Source: Acidobacteriota bacterium (lineage in GTDB: Bacteria; Acidobacteriota; Terriglobia; Bryobacterales; Bryobacteraceae). From it: a stretch of 33,188 nt of DNA. Where the stretch lies: positions 1 to 33,188 of the forward strand of contig JANXLY010000203.1 of NCBI GenBank assembly GCA_025354885.1, given 5' to 3'. The notes below the pieces were generated by a model. The model saw nothing but the letters and a program-made list of their open reading frames with translations, had not been told where the DNA came from and searched no databases. Of the stretch, positions 24,117 to 32,070 are shown piece after piece. The stretch's first letter is position 1. The number at the start of each line of letters is the position of its first letter. Made by a program: the position numbers and the translations under genes.

Positions 24117-25475
24117 GTGGGACAACAGCTCAAGGCGCGACAGGGTGAGCGTGGATTTGCATTGCTCTTTGTGTTTGCGCTGGCGAGCATTGCTGCTCTG
24201 ATGCTTTATAACGAATTGCCACGAGCAGTGTTTGAAAGCCAGAGGGCAAAAGAAGATTTGCTGGTGAGCCGCGGGCAGGAATACCAGCGGGGGATTCAGC
24301 TTTATTACCGGAAGCTGCGCAAGTATCCGGTGACGATGGAAGATCTGGAGAAGACGAACGGAATACGATTTCTGAGGCGTCGATATGTGGATCCATTTTC
24401 AGGCAAGGACGACTGGCGGCTCGTGCATGTTGGTCCTACTGGGCAATTTACGGATTCGAAAGTAATCAAGCCGCAACAGCCGGCGCAAGGAAGCGGTTTG
24501 GGGTCTGGGACGACAGGGACAGCCGAGCAGCCGAAAGAAGATCCGAATGACCCGGCGTTGAAGAAGAGGGCGAGCGATGTGAGTGCGGCTGAGATTGGTG
24601 GCAATGGCGCAGGAGGCCCTGCGGTAAATGCTGACCCGAATGCGCTGCCGACAGGAGCGCCGCCTTTGCCGACCAATGGAATGGCCTATCCGGGCAGGAC
24701 GACGAACGATAACAACTACAACCAAAATCAGAATCAAAACTACAATCCGGTACAGGGCAACAGTCCGATGTATCCATCGGGCGGTGGTGGTGTGGGCAGC
24801 GTGGGTAGTGTGGGTGGCATCGGGGCTGGATTTCCTAACACAAGCTATCCATCGGCTGGCATCAATTCTCAGACTGGCGGCGCACTTGGCGTGCAGATCC
24901 AGCAGAACAATGGTTATCCGCAGAACCAGAATGGCCAGAAACCTCTAACGCCTGAGCAATTGAATCCCGCACTGGATGTGATCCAGCGACTGTTGACACA
25001 GCCAAGGCAGCCACCTCCCGGAGTGAATATCGGGACGCAACCCACGGGACCGATTACCAACCCAGGGGGCACGTTTAACGTGAGTGGCCCTGCGGCAAAT
25101 GGAGGTAACGGGCAATTTGGCGGTGGTGGAATTGCGGGTGTCGCAAGCAAGCATGAAGGGCGAGGCATCAAGCTTGTGAATGAGCGCGAGCGCATTGAGG
25201 AGTGGGAATTCATCTACGACTACGGCAAGGATCGTGGCGGGAGACCGAATACAAACTCGCAGTCGCAGCAGGCAAACCAAGGGGGCTTTGGCCAGCCGGG
25301 GGGGCTGAATCCGGCTCAGGGCAGCAATGCTTTTGGGAATGGGAATTCTGGCGGTTTTGGGCAGAACGGAAATCAGCAGGGCGGGCAGGGTGGCTTTGGC
25401 GGACAGGGTGGCTTTGGACAGGGGCAGCAAAGTGGGCAAGGGCAACAAGGCGGAAGAGGGCGCACCCGAAATTAG
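24117..25475 (+). CDS. Pseudopilin-like protein with Gly/Asn/Gln-rich tail
   Basis: This 452-residue protein starts at a GTG (24117), supported by GGAGG at 24105-24109 with 7-nt spacing. The N-terminus is prepilin-like: a basic leader, ERG13-F14 as the expected cleavage point, then a hydrophobic helix (about 14-31). The usual Glu at mature position 5 is replaced by Phe18, as in GspK-type minor pseudopilins. A short globular part (about 34-107) is followed by roughly 230 residues of Gly/Asn/Gln/Pro-rich low complexity, a small ordered insert (ERIEEWEFIYDYGKDR, about 357-372), and a second GGFGQ-type repeat tail. It may form the tip of the pseudopilus or a surface-exposed flexible segment. Confidence 0.68.
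   Translation: MGQQLKARQGERGFALLFVFALASIAALMLYNELPRAVFESQRAKEDLLVSRGQEYQRGIQLYYRKLRKYPVTMEDLEKTNGIRFLRRRYVDPFSGKDDWRLVHVGPTGQFTDSKVIKPQQPAQGSGLGSGTTGTAEQPKEDPNDPALKKRASDVSAAEIGGNGAGGPAVNADPNALPTGAPPLPTNGMAYPGRTTNDNNYNQNQNQNYNPVQGNSPMYPSGGGGVGSVGSVGGIGAGFPNTSYPSAGINSQTGGALGVQIQQNNGYPQNQNGQKPLTPEQLNPALDVIQRLLTQPRQPPPGVNIGTQPTGPITNPGGTFNVSGPAANGGNGQFGGGGIAGVASKHEGRGIKLVNERERIEEWEFIYDYGKDRGGRPNTNSQSQQANQGGFGQPGGLNPAQGSNAFGNGNSGGFGQNGNQQGGQGGFGGQGGFGQGQQSGQGQQGGRGRTRN
25380..25460 (+). repeat. GGFGQ-coding tandem repeat
   Basis: Inside the tail of the pseudopilin-like gene, the unit GGACAGGGTGGCTTTGG occurs with small variation at least twice in succession, followed by GGGCAGCAAAGT/GGGCAACAAGGC-type copies. 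It encodes GGQGGF and GQGQQ repeats. Such tracts can change copy number by slippage, altering tail length. Confidence 0.5.
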
Positions 25476-25512
25476 AGCGGCAGTTGAGAATCAACTGGGC
25501 TGGGATTGGGCT

Positions 25513-25533
25513 AGTCCGGTTAACATTCGGACT
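25513..25533 (+). terminator. Possible hairpin terminator of the pilus operon
   Basis: AGTCCG (25513-25518) and CGGACT (25528-25533) form a 6-bp stem with a 9-nt loop, 38 bp after the operon's last stop codon. Only a short CTTTT lies downstream, so termination would be weak, and a second hairpin with a better T-run follows at 25721. Confidence 0.35.
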
Positions 25534-25720
25534 GACGCTTTTGGCCTAACGCGCCGATAATCCGAGCTTTATTGATTTCCATGTTTCGAAGCAAACAGGG
25601 CCATAGAGATTGTTTATGGCCTTCCTGTATTTGTTTGGATTGACAGCGCCTTTAGCATCTCTGAAACTTGAACTATTGGTCTTTCCTTGCCCTTGAGTCT
25701 CAATGCTGAGCCTTGAGAGC

Positions 25721-25750
25721 GACTCTGATGTTAGAGTCTCCGTTTTTTTT
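25721..25750 (+). terminator. Intrinsic terminator with eight-T run
   Basis: GACTCT (25721-25726) and AGAGTC (25733-25738) form a stem with a 6-nt loop; GA/TC outside can extend it past a GC bulge. Eight consecutive T residues follow at 25743-25750. It would end transcripts entering from the pilus operon, before the receptor gene. A longer reading of the receptor frame (TTG at 25713) would translate straight through it, which argues for the later start at 25830. Confidence 0.6.
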
Positions 25751-25829
25751 ACTCCCCGCCCGAGTCTCATTCACTTCACTGTGCGCATGCCCCCGGTTTT
25801 TAGGCAGCGCACCTTACAAGGAAAATACA

Positions 25830-28800
25830 TTGAGACCTGTTTCTCTACCCCAAAAACTCCTGCTCTGCTTCGCGGTCAGCTCACTGCTGACTGCCAACCT
25901 CTTTTCTCAGGCCCTTACATCGTTGCGTGGCACAATCACGGACGCACAAGGCGCTTCCATCCCAGGCGCGGCGGTGACGTTAACCGCCAAAGATACCGGC
26001 TCCTCTCGAAAGGTTATTTCCGATGGAGCGGGCGGCTATCAATTCCTGCAGGTCGCTCCTGGTGCCTATATGGTGCGCACGGAGAGTCCCGGATTTTCAG
26101 TCAAGATCAGCAATGAGATTCGACTGCAGGTGAGCACTCCGGCATCGCTTGATATCAAGCTGGAAATTGGCCAGACATCTGAGACGATCAACGTCAGCGC
26201 ACAACCGGCAGCGATCAATACGGTTGATGCCACGATCGGCACACCGTTCAATGAAGCTCAGGTTAGGCAACTTCCCTTGCAGACCCGCAACGTGGTTGAG
26301 TTGTTGAGCCTGCAAGCCGGAGTCACCCAAACAGGAGAAGTTTTGGGAGCACGTCGCGACCAGAACAACGTGACGCTCGACGGAGTGGATGTGAATGACA
26401 ACCAGACGAGCGGCGTTTCCACAGCAGGACCAGCGAACGGTTCGAATGCTGGAGGACAGCGGGACGCAGGCTTCAATGCCGCGCTTCCAGTGCCTCTGGA
26501 TTCGGTATCGGAATTTCGCGTCACGGTGGGCGGAACCAATGCAAATCAGGGCCGGAGCTCGGGCGGGCAGGTAACGCTGGTGACCAAATCGGGGTCGAAC
26601 GGCTTTCATGGATCGGCGTATGAATTCAACCGCAACACGGCTCTGGCTGCCAACAACTGGTTCTCGAACCGGGCTGGAGTGAAGCGAGAGGCGCTGGTGA
26701 GAAACCAGTTCGGTGCTTCTGCAGGTGGCAGAGTCATCAAAGACCGCGTTTTCTTCTTCGGAAATTACGAACGCCGGATTGACGCGAGCGGTCGAGGCGT
26801 AACGAGGACGGTGCCCACCGAAAACCTGAAAAATGGAACGATCAAGGTTTCTGGCAGCAACGGGCAGACCTATGATCTGAGCCCGGCAGATATCAAGGCG
26901 ATTGACCCACTCGGGCTTGGACTGTCAGACACAATGAAACAGTTCATGTCGTTTTATCCGACGGGCAATGATCCCAAGCTGGGCGCTGATGCTGGCTTGA
27001 ATTTTTCGGGTGTTCGATTTAACGCTCCATTCAAGCAGCAGGACAACGCAACCGTGGCAAAGATGGACTTCATTCTTGACCGCGCCAGCAAGCACACTCT
27101 GGCAGTACGCGGAACTATGGCCGATAACCGCGTGGACCAGGTGGTGGCGCAGTTTCCCGGACAGGATTCTGCGGCAAAACTGTTGAACAATTCCAAGGGA
27201 TTTTCGACGCTTCTGACGAGTGTGTTGAGCCCCTCGATCATCAACACCTTCACGTTTGGCTATACGCGAATTGCACTGGAGCAGGCTGGTTCGACTGGTG
27301 CTTCACTGGCCTTTGACGGGTTGAGTTCGCAGCTGAACTATGCAAATGCCGCGCGTGGTTTTGTGCGGATTGCGCCTACCAAAAATATTGTGAACGATGT
27401 TACCTGGACCAAGCAGAAGCATACGATTCAGGCAGGCATCAACTTCCGGTTCATCGACAATGATCGCTCGAACTTTCTGAATTCCTTTCCCGCCTACTCG
27501 TTCAGCCGGAATACGCTGCGTGGCTTGGGTGGCGGCCTGATTCCGCGCATAACCGACTATGTTCGAACGAAGACCGGAATCGCCACATTGAACCTTAACG
27601 ACACGGCCAACCTGGTGAGAGCCTTTGGCACTGCTTATGGGCTTGTGAATCAGTACAGCGCGACGTATCAGTTTGAACGCAATGGGCAGGCGATTCCGTT
27701 TGGCGCGCCGGCCGCACGCGGCTTCAACAACCGCGAATACGAATTCTATGTGCAGGACACATGGAAGCTTCGCAAGGACCTTACGATTACGGCTGGACTT
27801 CGCTACAGCCTCTTCGGCGTTCCCTACGAGACGGGCGGGACACAGGTGGCGACCACGACTTCACTGCAGCAGTATTGGGCAGAACGAGTTGGAGGGGCTC
27901 AGTTCGGAGTTCCCGGACGCCTGCTCCCAAGCGCAATTCTGACCTACGATCTGAACGGCCCCGTAAACGGAAAGCCGAGTTGGTATGCGCCAGACAAGAA
28001 CAACTGGGCGCCGCGTCTTGCCATGGCGTATAGCCCCGACAAGAAGGACGGCGTGATCGGAAAGATCATGGGTTCGAGTGGCGTATTTCGCATGGGCGCT
28101 GGCGTTACATATGATCGATTTGGCTCGGATCTGGTAACGGAGTTTGATCGCACCGGTTCCCCTGGATTAGCGACTCAGGTGACCCAGCCTGCGAATACGG
28201 ATTTCACGTCTTCGGCCCGTTATACGGGTGGAAGATTGCCTGCTTTGCCTTCAGCGCCGAACGCGAAGTTTCCATTTACTCCGGCAACCATTGTCGGTGG
28301 CTTCAACAGCCAAGTGGGAATCGCGTCCAATTTGCGGGCACCCTACGCTTATCTGTTGAACGCGAGTTTTGCTCGACAGATTCCGGGCAAGCTGACAGTG
28401 GAGGTAGGTTATGTGGGCCGAATGGCGCACAAGCAGTTGATGCAGGTGGACACCTTCCAGCCATTGACGCAATTCAAGGATCAGAAATCGGGCCAGACCT
28501 GGGCTCAGGCTACTGGCGCGCTTTACGACCTTTCGCTCAAGGGCATCACGCCTGCGCAAGTGAAGGCAAATCCGAGTCTTGTCGGATCGATTCCATTCTT
28601 TGAAAATATGTTCCCTGGACTGAAAGATCTTTATCATCCGGGCAACGCGACAGCGAACTACTTCAACGCCTTATATGACCAGAACGACGGGTCAGACCTG
28701 GATGCATTGAACCAGATGGACCGCGAGCGCAGTACGCAGTTTCCGAATTGCATTTCGGCACTGGGTTGCAACACATTTTTCCCATTGCAGAATGCGGGTA

Positions 28801-29582
28801 ACCGCACGTGGATGAATGTGGGTAGCTCGTCGTTTCACGGCGGCACACTAACTGTGCGGCGGGCGCTTTCGTCCGGCTTCGCATTCGATTTCAACTACAC
28901 GTTGTCTCACTCGCTCGACGTATCTTCCGCCCCTGAATCAGGAGCGGGCAACGGCGGTGCGATTGTGCAGGACAGCTTTAACCCGAAAGCCTTCCGCGGG
29001 AGTTCGGATTTCGACACACGGCATCAGATCAATGCAAACGGCTTGTACGAACTGCCTTTTGGCAAGAACAAGAAGTTTCTGGGCGGCGCAAGTGGGCTGG
29101 CGAATCAGATTGTTGGGGGATGGTCCATTTCCGGATTGATGCGTTACCGCTCGGGTTTGCCGACGACGATCACCAACGGCGGATACTATCCGACAAACTA
29201 TCTGACGAGTTCGATTGCGATCGTCAAGCCTGGCAGTTCTGCGCCTACCAGTGGCGTTGGATTCGACCAGAAGGGCGTGCCTTCAATCTACCGGAATACG
29301 AGTGCGATCAGCTCCTATATCGGGCAGTATCCTGGTTCAACCGGGACGCGGTCGATTCTGCGGCTGGCAGGCATGAGGAACTTCGACATCAGTTTGGCGA
29401 AGCGCTTCTTTATGCCATTTGAGGGCCATACGATGCAGTTTCGGGCAGAAGCGTTCAACGCGTTTAACACCGTGAACTTCTTCAACCCGAGCCTGTCACT
29501 GACGAGTCCGGCCACCTTCGGACAATTCCAGAGTGCTATGCAACCGCGAGTGATCCAACTGGCTTTGCGATACGAGTTTTGA
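25830..29582 (+). CDS. TonB-dependent outer-membrane receptor with carboxypeptidase-regulatory-like domain
   Basis: I place the start at the TTG at 25830: AAGGA at 25818-25822 sits 7 nt upstream, and the resulting 1,250-residue protein begins with a good signal peptide (SLPQKLLLCFAVSSLLTA, then NLFSQA). Residues about 27-110 form the beta-sandwich CarboxypepD_reg-like domain (LRGTITDAQGASIPGAAVTL). A TonB plug with QVRQLPLQTRNVVELLSLQ and NNVTLDGVDVNDN follows, then a large Oar-like 22-strand barrel ending in LALRYEF with the terminal Phe typical of outer-membrane proteins. Acidobacteria have many such receptors; the ligand is unknown, possibly a glycan or peptide. A strong terminator follows the stop. 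Confidence 0.9.
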   Translation: MRPVSLPQKLLLCFAVSSLLTANLFSQALTSLRGTITDAQGASIPGAAVTLTAKDTGSSRKVISDGAGGYQFLQVAPGAYMVRTESPGFSVKISNEIRLQVSTPASLDIKLEIGQTSETINVSAQPAAINTVDATIGTPFNEAQVRQLPLQTRNVVELLSLQAGVTQTGEVLGARRDQNNVTLDGVDVNDNQTSGVSTAGPANGSNAGGQRDAGFNAALPVPLDSVSEFRVTVGGTNANQGRSSGGQVTLVTKSGSNGFHGSAYEFNRNTALAANNWFSNRAGVKREALVRNQFGASAGGRVIKDRVFFFGNYERRIDASGRGVTRTVPTENLKNGTIKVSGSNGQTYDLSPADIKAIDPLGLGLSDTMKQFMSFYPTGNDPKLGADAGLNFSGVRFNAPFKQQDNATVAKMDFILDRASKHTLAVRGTMADNRVDQVVAQFPGQDSAAKLLNNSKGFSTLLTSVLSPSIINTFTFGYTRIALEQAGSTGASLAFDGLSSQLNYANAARGFVRIAPTKNIVNDVTWTKQKHTIQAGINFRFIDNDRSNFLNSFPAYSFSRNTLRGLGGGLIPRITDYVRTKTGIATLNLNDTANLVRAFGTAYGLVNQYSATYQFERNGQAIPFGAPAARGFNNREYEFYVQDTWKLRKDLTITAGLRYSLFGVPYETGGTQVATTTSLQQYWAERVGGAQFGVPGRLLPSAILTYDLNGPVNGKPSWYAPDKNNWAPRLAMAYSPDKKDGVIGKIMGSSGVFRMGAGVTYDRFGSDLVTEFDRTGSPGLATQVTQPANTDFTSSARYTGGRLPALPSAPNAKFPFTPATIVGGFNSQVGIASNLRAPYAYLLNASFARQIPGKLTVEVGYVGRMAHKQLMQVDTFQPLTQFKDQKSGQTWAQATGALYDLSLKGITPAQVKANPSLVGSIPFFENMFPGLKDLYHPGNATANYFNALYDQNDGSDLDALNQMDRERSTQFPNCISALGCNTFFPLQNAGNRTWMNVGSSSFHGGTLTVRRALSSGFAFDFNYTLSHSLDVSSAPESGAGNGGAIVQDSFNPKAFRGSSDFDTRHQINANGLYELPFGKNKKFLGGASGLANQIVGGWSISGLMRYRSGLPTTITNGGYYPTNYLTSSIAIVKPGSSAPTSGVGFDQKGVPSIYRNTSAISSYIGQYPGSTGTRSILRLAGMRNFDISLAKRFFMPFEGHTMQFRAEAFNAFNTVNFFNPSLSLTSPATFGQFQSAMQPRVIQLALRYEF

Positions 29583-29605
29583 AGACTCTGGTGTTCTAAG
29601 ACTGG

Positions 29606-29638
29606 AAAGGGTTGGAGCTTCGGCTCCAGCCCTTTTTT
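29606..29638. terminator. Strong UUCG-loop terminator, probably bidirectional
   Basis: AAAGGGTTGGAGC (29606-29618) and GCTCCAGCCCTTT (29623-29635) pair over 13 bp with one G-T wobble around a TTCG tetraloop, followed by a T6 run (29633-29638). It ends the receptor transcript. It also lies 8 bp beyond the stop of the convergent regulator gene and carries TTT on that side, so it may serve both. Confidence 0.88.
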
Positions 29639-29645
29639 GCAGCTT

Positions 29646-30194
29646 TTAGAGTGCGACGTAGCCGCGGCGGATGCCCTGGGTGACGGCCTCGGTGCGCGAC
29701 CCTGCATTCAACTTGGACATAAGAGAACTTACGTGGAACTTTACCGTGTGCTCGGTAATGCTTAGGCGCCAGGCGATCTCTTTGTTGCCGACACCTTCGG
29801 CGAGCAGGCGAAGGACTTCTCGTTCGCGGTTGGTGATCCCGGTATCGGAAATCGATGCATTGGGCGCTGGCCAGGAATGCATGTCTTGAGCAGGTAACAC
29901 GAGCAGACCGGCTGCTACTGCTTCGAGAGCGGCGCGGATTTCGACAGGACTGGCATTGGAAGGTAGTGCACCACGGGCACCCTGACGCAGCATATTGGAA
30001 GGTGGCTGGTCGGTGAGCAGGACAACCGGCAGCGGAGGCGGATCGTTATCTACTTCGTCGAAGTGCCGGTCAGAAAGCAGCACGTCGGCCAATTCTCCTG
30101 ATCTTGCCATTTGAAAACCAATTTGCTGCTCGAGCACAGCCCGAAGTCCAGCCTCAACCACGGGGCTTGATGCATCAATGCGTACGCGTGTCAT
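29646..30194 (-). CDS. NarL/LuxR-type regulator with degenerate receiver
   Basis: This 182-residue protein has a C-terminal LuxR-type helix-turn-helix (about 118-182: GITNREREVLRLLAEGVGNK, then EIAWRLSITEHTVKFHVSSL). The N-terminal part aligns in outline with a response-regulator receiver, but the acidic pair is replaced by Ala8-Ser9, and the conserved Lys of the GYLLK-type segment is absent (GALPSNA). Asp42 in LLSDRHF is the possible phospho-site. It is therefore probably phosphorylation-independent or sensed by another mechanism. It lacks a partner histidine kinase nearby and is the last gene of the protease operon (4-bp overlap). Confidence 0.85.
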   Translation of the reverse strand: MTRVRIDASSPVVEAGLRAVLEQQIGFQMARSGELADVLLSDRHFDEVDNDPPPLPVVLLTDQPPSNMLRQGARGALPSNASPVEIRAALEAVAAGLLVLPAQDMHSWPAPNASISDTGITNREREVLRLLAEGVGNKEIAWRLSITEHTVKFHVSSLMSKLNAGSRTEAVTQGIRRGYVAL

Positions 30195-31063
30195 GCTGCT
30201 GCCGAAAGCCCCCTGTCCTCTATAGGGCCAAGTAGAATGGCGACTTCGCGCGGAACGGACTTCGCTCCGCGGAGAAATTCAAGCTTCACTAGCCCTCCCT
30301 TGCCAAGACGGTCGAACAAATCATCCGGTGATGAAAACATTTCCCCGTCTACTCCAATTATGACGTCTCCCGGGAGCAGCGAAGCAAGTTGCGCTCTGCT
30401 GCCCTTCTCAATTTGTTGGATGCGCAAACCGAGCGCAAGTCGCGAGGCAAAACGAAAAGTGATCGTCTCGATTGTGATGCCGAGGATTGGAGGGCTTTCT
30501 GGCAGCAAAGCGCGTTTGACAAAAGAAGCAACCTCACTCGAAGGGACAGCGAGCCCAAGAGGGCCGGCGACCATTGTATTGATGCCGATCACAGCCCCGG
30601 AATCATTGGCAAGTGCTCCTCCGGAATTACCGGGGGCAAGGAGGATGTGGGCCTGTACCCAGTTTTGTTTGCCGATCTGGGGGTGTGGTCCGACCGTGTG
30701 AACAACTCCGGTGGAGAGGGCACCGACAAAGCCAAGTGGATTGCCAACGGCGAGGACAGGATCGCCTGGCTTGAGTTGTGAAGAATCGGCCCAGGAGGAG
30801 GCTGGCAACGGACTACGACTGACCTCGAGAAGGGCAAGATCGCGACGGGCATCGCGGCGCAGGAGTTTAGCTTTCACGATGTAACCATCCCAAAACTCCA
30901 CTTCGACATTTTCGCCACGGATTACATGGGCATTTGAAACGATCTGGCCCTGCTGGTTCCAGACGACACCAGAGCCTGCGCCTGTGCGGCCTTTGTCAAT
31001 GCGAACCTGAACTGTTGCCCGACGGAGTTGCTCGGCGATTTCGCCAAAGCCGGGCGTGATCAT
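30191..31063 (-). CDS. HtrA-like serine protease with PDZ domain, no signal peptide
   Basis: This 290-residue trypsin-like protein has the full catalytic triad: His46 in SNAHVI, Asp75 in RRDLALLEV and Ser147 in APGNSGGAL, which are the S1C/DegP consensus blocks. A PDZ domain follows (about 190-285; LLPGDVIIGVDGEMFSSPDD). The N-terminus is not hydrophobic, so export by Sec is unlikely; it is probably cytoplasmic, unlike DegP/DegS. The start overlaps the upstream protease's stop (ATGA). Peptidase function looks intact. Possible roles are quality control, or cutting a regulator such as the next gene's product; this is inference. Confidence 0.87.
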   Translation of the reverse strand: MITPGFGEIAEQLRRATVQVRIDKGRTGAGSGVVWNQQGQIVSNAHVIRGENVEVEFWDGYIVKAKLLRRDARRDLALLEVSRSPLPASSWADSSQLKPGDPVLAVGNPLGFVGALSTGVVHTVGPHPQIGKQNWVQAHILLAPGNSGGALANDSGAVIGINTMVAGPLGLAVPSSEVASFVKRALLPESPPILGITIETITFRFASRLALGLRIQQIEKGSRAQLASLLPGDVIIGVDGEMFSSPDDLFDRLGKGGLVKLEFLRGAKSVPREVAILLGPIEDRGLSAAA

Positions 31064-31944
31064 GCAATGCTTCTCGAGCTGGGGCGGCGACCGATCTCGA
31101 TATGAAGCTCGAGTTCGTTCCCTGCGCGGAAGACGCGTATTGGAACTTGCTCACCGATATGCGGAGCTTCGAGGAATTCCTGGATGATGGAGAAATCTGC
31201 AGCGGCTTCGCCGCCGATCGAGAGAATTACATCGCCCACCATGAGATTAGCGGCTGAAGACGGAGAGTTGGGTTCGATACTGAGAACGATCATTCCGGCC
31301 GGTTGGGGAACTGGTTGCAGGCCAACACCAAGGTAGCCCGAGCCGAGATCGCCGTGGGCGGCAATCGCTTCCACGAAGTGGTGCAGGTTGGAGGCGGGAA
31401 TTACAATGACGGCACCCCTCGTAAGGCCAGAGGTGATCAGTCCAAGAACCGTACCGTCGGCACGGAGTGCAACGGAACCGGAGATGCCGGGGTAGAGGGG
31501 CAGATCGAGTTTGAGGAAATGGTCCAACTTGCCTCCTTTCCAGGTGCGCCAGGCACCGGAGAGTGCGCTCAACATTCCGAGAGAAGCGTTGGGGCCGGTT
31601 TCAGGAGATCTTGAGATGGCAACTACGAGTTCTCCCAAGCTTGCGCCGTCGGCTAGGGCCAACACGGGCGCAGCTTCGTAGGGAGTTTGGAGTTGCAGGA
31701 GGGCAAGATCGCTTCCGGAATCGCGGCCGAGGAGGGATGCGGCCGCGACTTGACCGGAAGGAAGAAGGATTTGTATCTCCCCATCTACCTCGACGCCGTG
31801 ATCGACTGTCAGGATACGGGTGCTATCAATCAAAATTCCGCTTTGGTAGCCATTCTTGCGGGCTGATACGGCTACAACGGAAGCGGAAGCAGCGGCTACT
31901 GTGGTTGCCAGGGAGTGGCTGAGTTCTATCAAGGGGTTCTGCAT
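31060..31944 (-). CDS. Divergent HtrA-like serine protease with PDZ domain
   Basis: This 294-residue paralogue of the next gene keeps recognisable triad residues in altered surroundings: His49 in LTVDHGVE (usual TNAHVV), Asp79 in GSDLALLQL, and Ser155 in YPGISGSVAL (usual GNSGGP). The oxyanion-side glycine next to the serine is kept, but the second Gly is Ser. A PDZ domain occupies about 200-290, with MVGDVILSIGGEAAADFS. The N-terminus has a modestly hydrophobic Ala/Val stretch (12-26) but no basic residues or clear cleavage site, so secretion is unlikely. It is the first gene of the three-gene operon. It may be active with changed specificity, or a binding partner of the second protease. Confidence 0.8.
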   Translation of the reverse strand: MQNPLIELSHSLATTVAAASASVVAVSARKNGYQSGILIDSTRILTVDHGVEVDGEIQILLPSGQVAAASLLGRDSGSDLALLQLQTPYEAAPVLALADGASLGELVVAISRSPETGPNASLGMLSALSGAWRTWKGGKLDHFLKLDLPLYPGISGSVALRADGTVLGLITSGLTRGAVIVIPASNLHHFVEAIAAHGDLGSGYLGVGLQPVPQPAGMIVLSIEPNSPSSAANLMVGDVILSIGGEAAADFSIIQEFLEAPHIGEQVPIRVFRAGNELELHIEIGRRPSSRSIA

Positions 31945-31962
31945 GTTACTGATGTGCCTAGG

Positions 31963-31968
31963 TTTATA
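31963..31968 (-). promoter_or_regulatory. Candidate -10 of the protease operon
   Basis: Read on the minus strand this is TATAAA, 18 bp before the ATG at 31944. No matching -35 hexamer at the right spacing was found. The 31945-32070 region separates this operon from the divergent small-protein genes, and must contain promoters for both. Confidence 0.3.
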
Positions 31969-32070
31969 GGATGCGCCCCAGAGTAGAAAAATACTTCGGC
32001 CAAAGGACTAGGGTGGCACTGGACATTTGGCTAGGGGCTTGTTGCGTCGTTTACAATAAGAGAGAACATC

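Larger units (their letters stand above)
25476..25829. other. 354-bp intergenic stretch between the pilus operon and the TonB receptor
   Basis: No gene is convincing here. A 74-codon minus-strand frame at 25546-25770 has no recognisable features. The stretch holds two hairpins listed separately (25513-25533 and 25721-25750) and the ribosome binding site of the receptor. The promoter of the receptor should lie between the second hairpin and 25829 if that hairpin terminates transcription. Confidence 0.5.

Noticed and set aside
24600-25470. Repetitive G-rich DNA considered as a CRISPR or non-coding repeat array
   Set aside because: The repeats are short, degenerate and in frame with a Gly/Asn/Gln-rich protein that continues to a normal stop.
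25546-25770. 74-codon minus-strand frame between the pilus operon and the receptor
   Set aside because: It runs through a terminator hairpin, has no ribosome binding site I could see, and resembles no known protein.
32052-32057. TACAAT as -10 of the DUF6677-like gene
   Set aside because: A start about 7 nt downstream would leave no room for the purine-rich ribosome binding site, and the nearest -35-like hexamer is at about 19-nt spacing.
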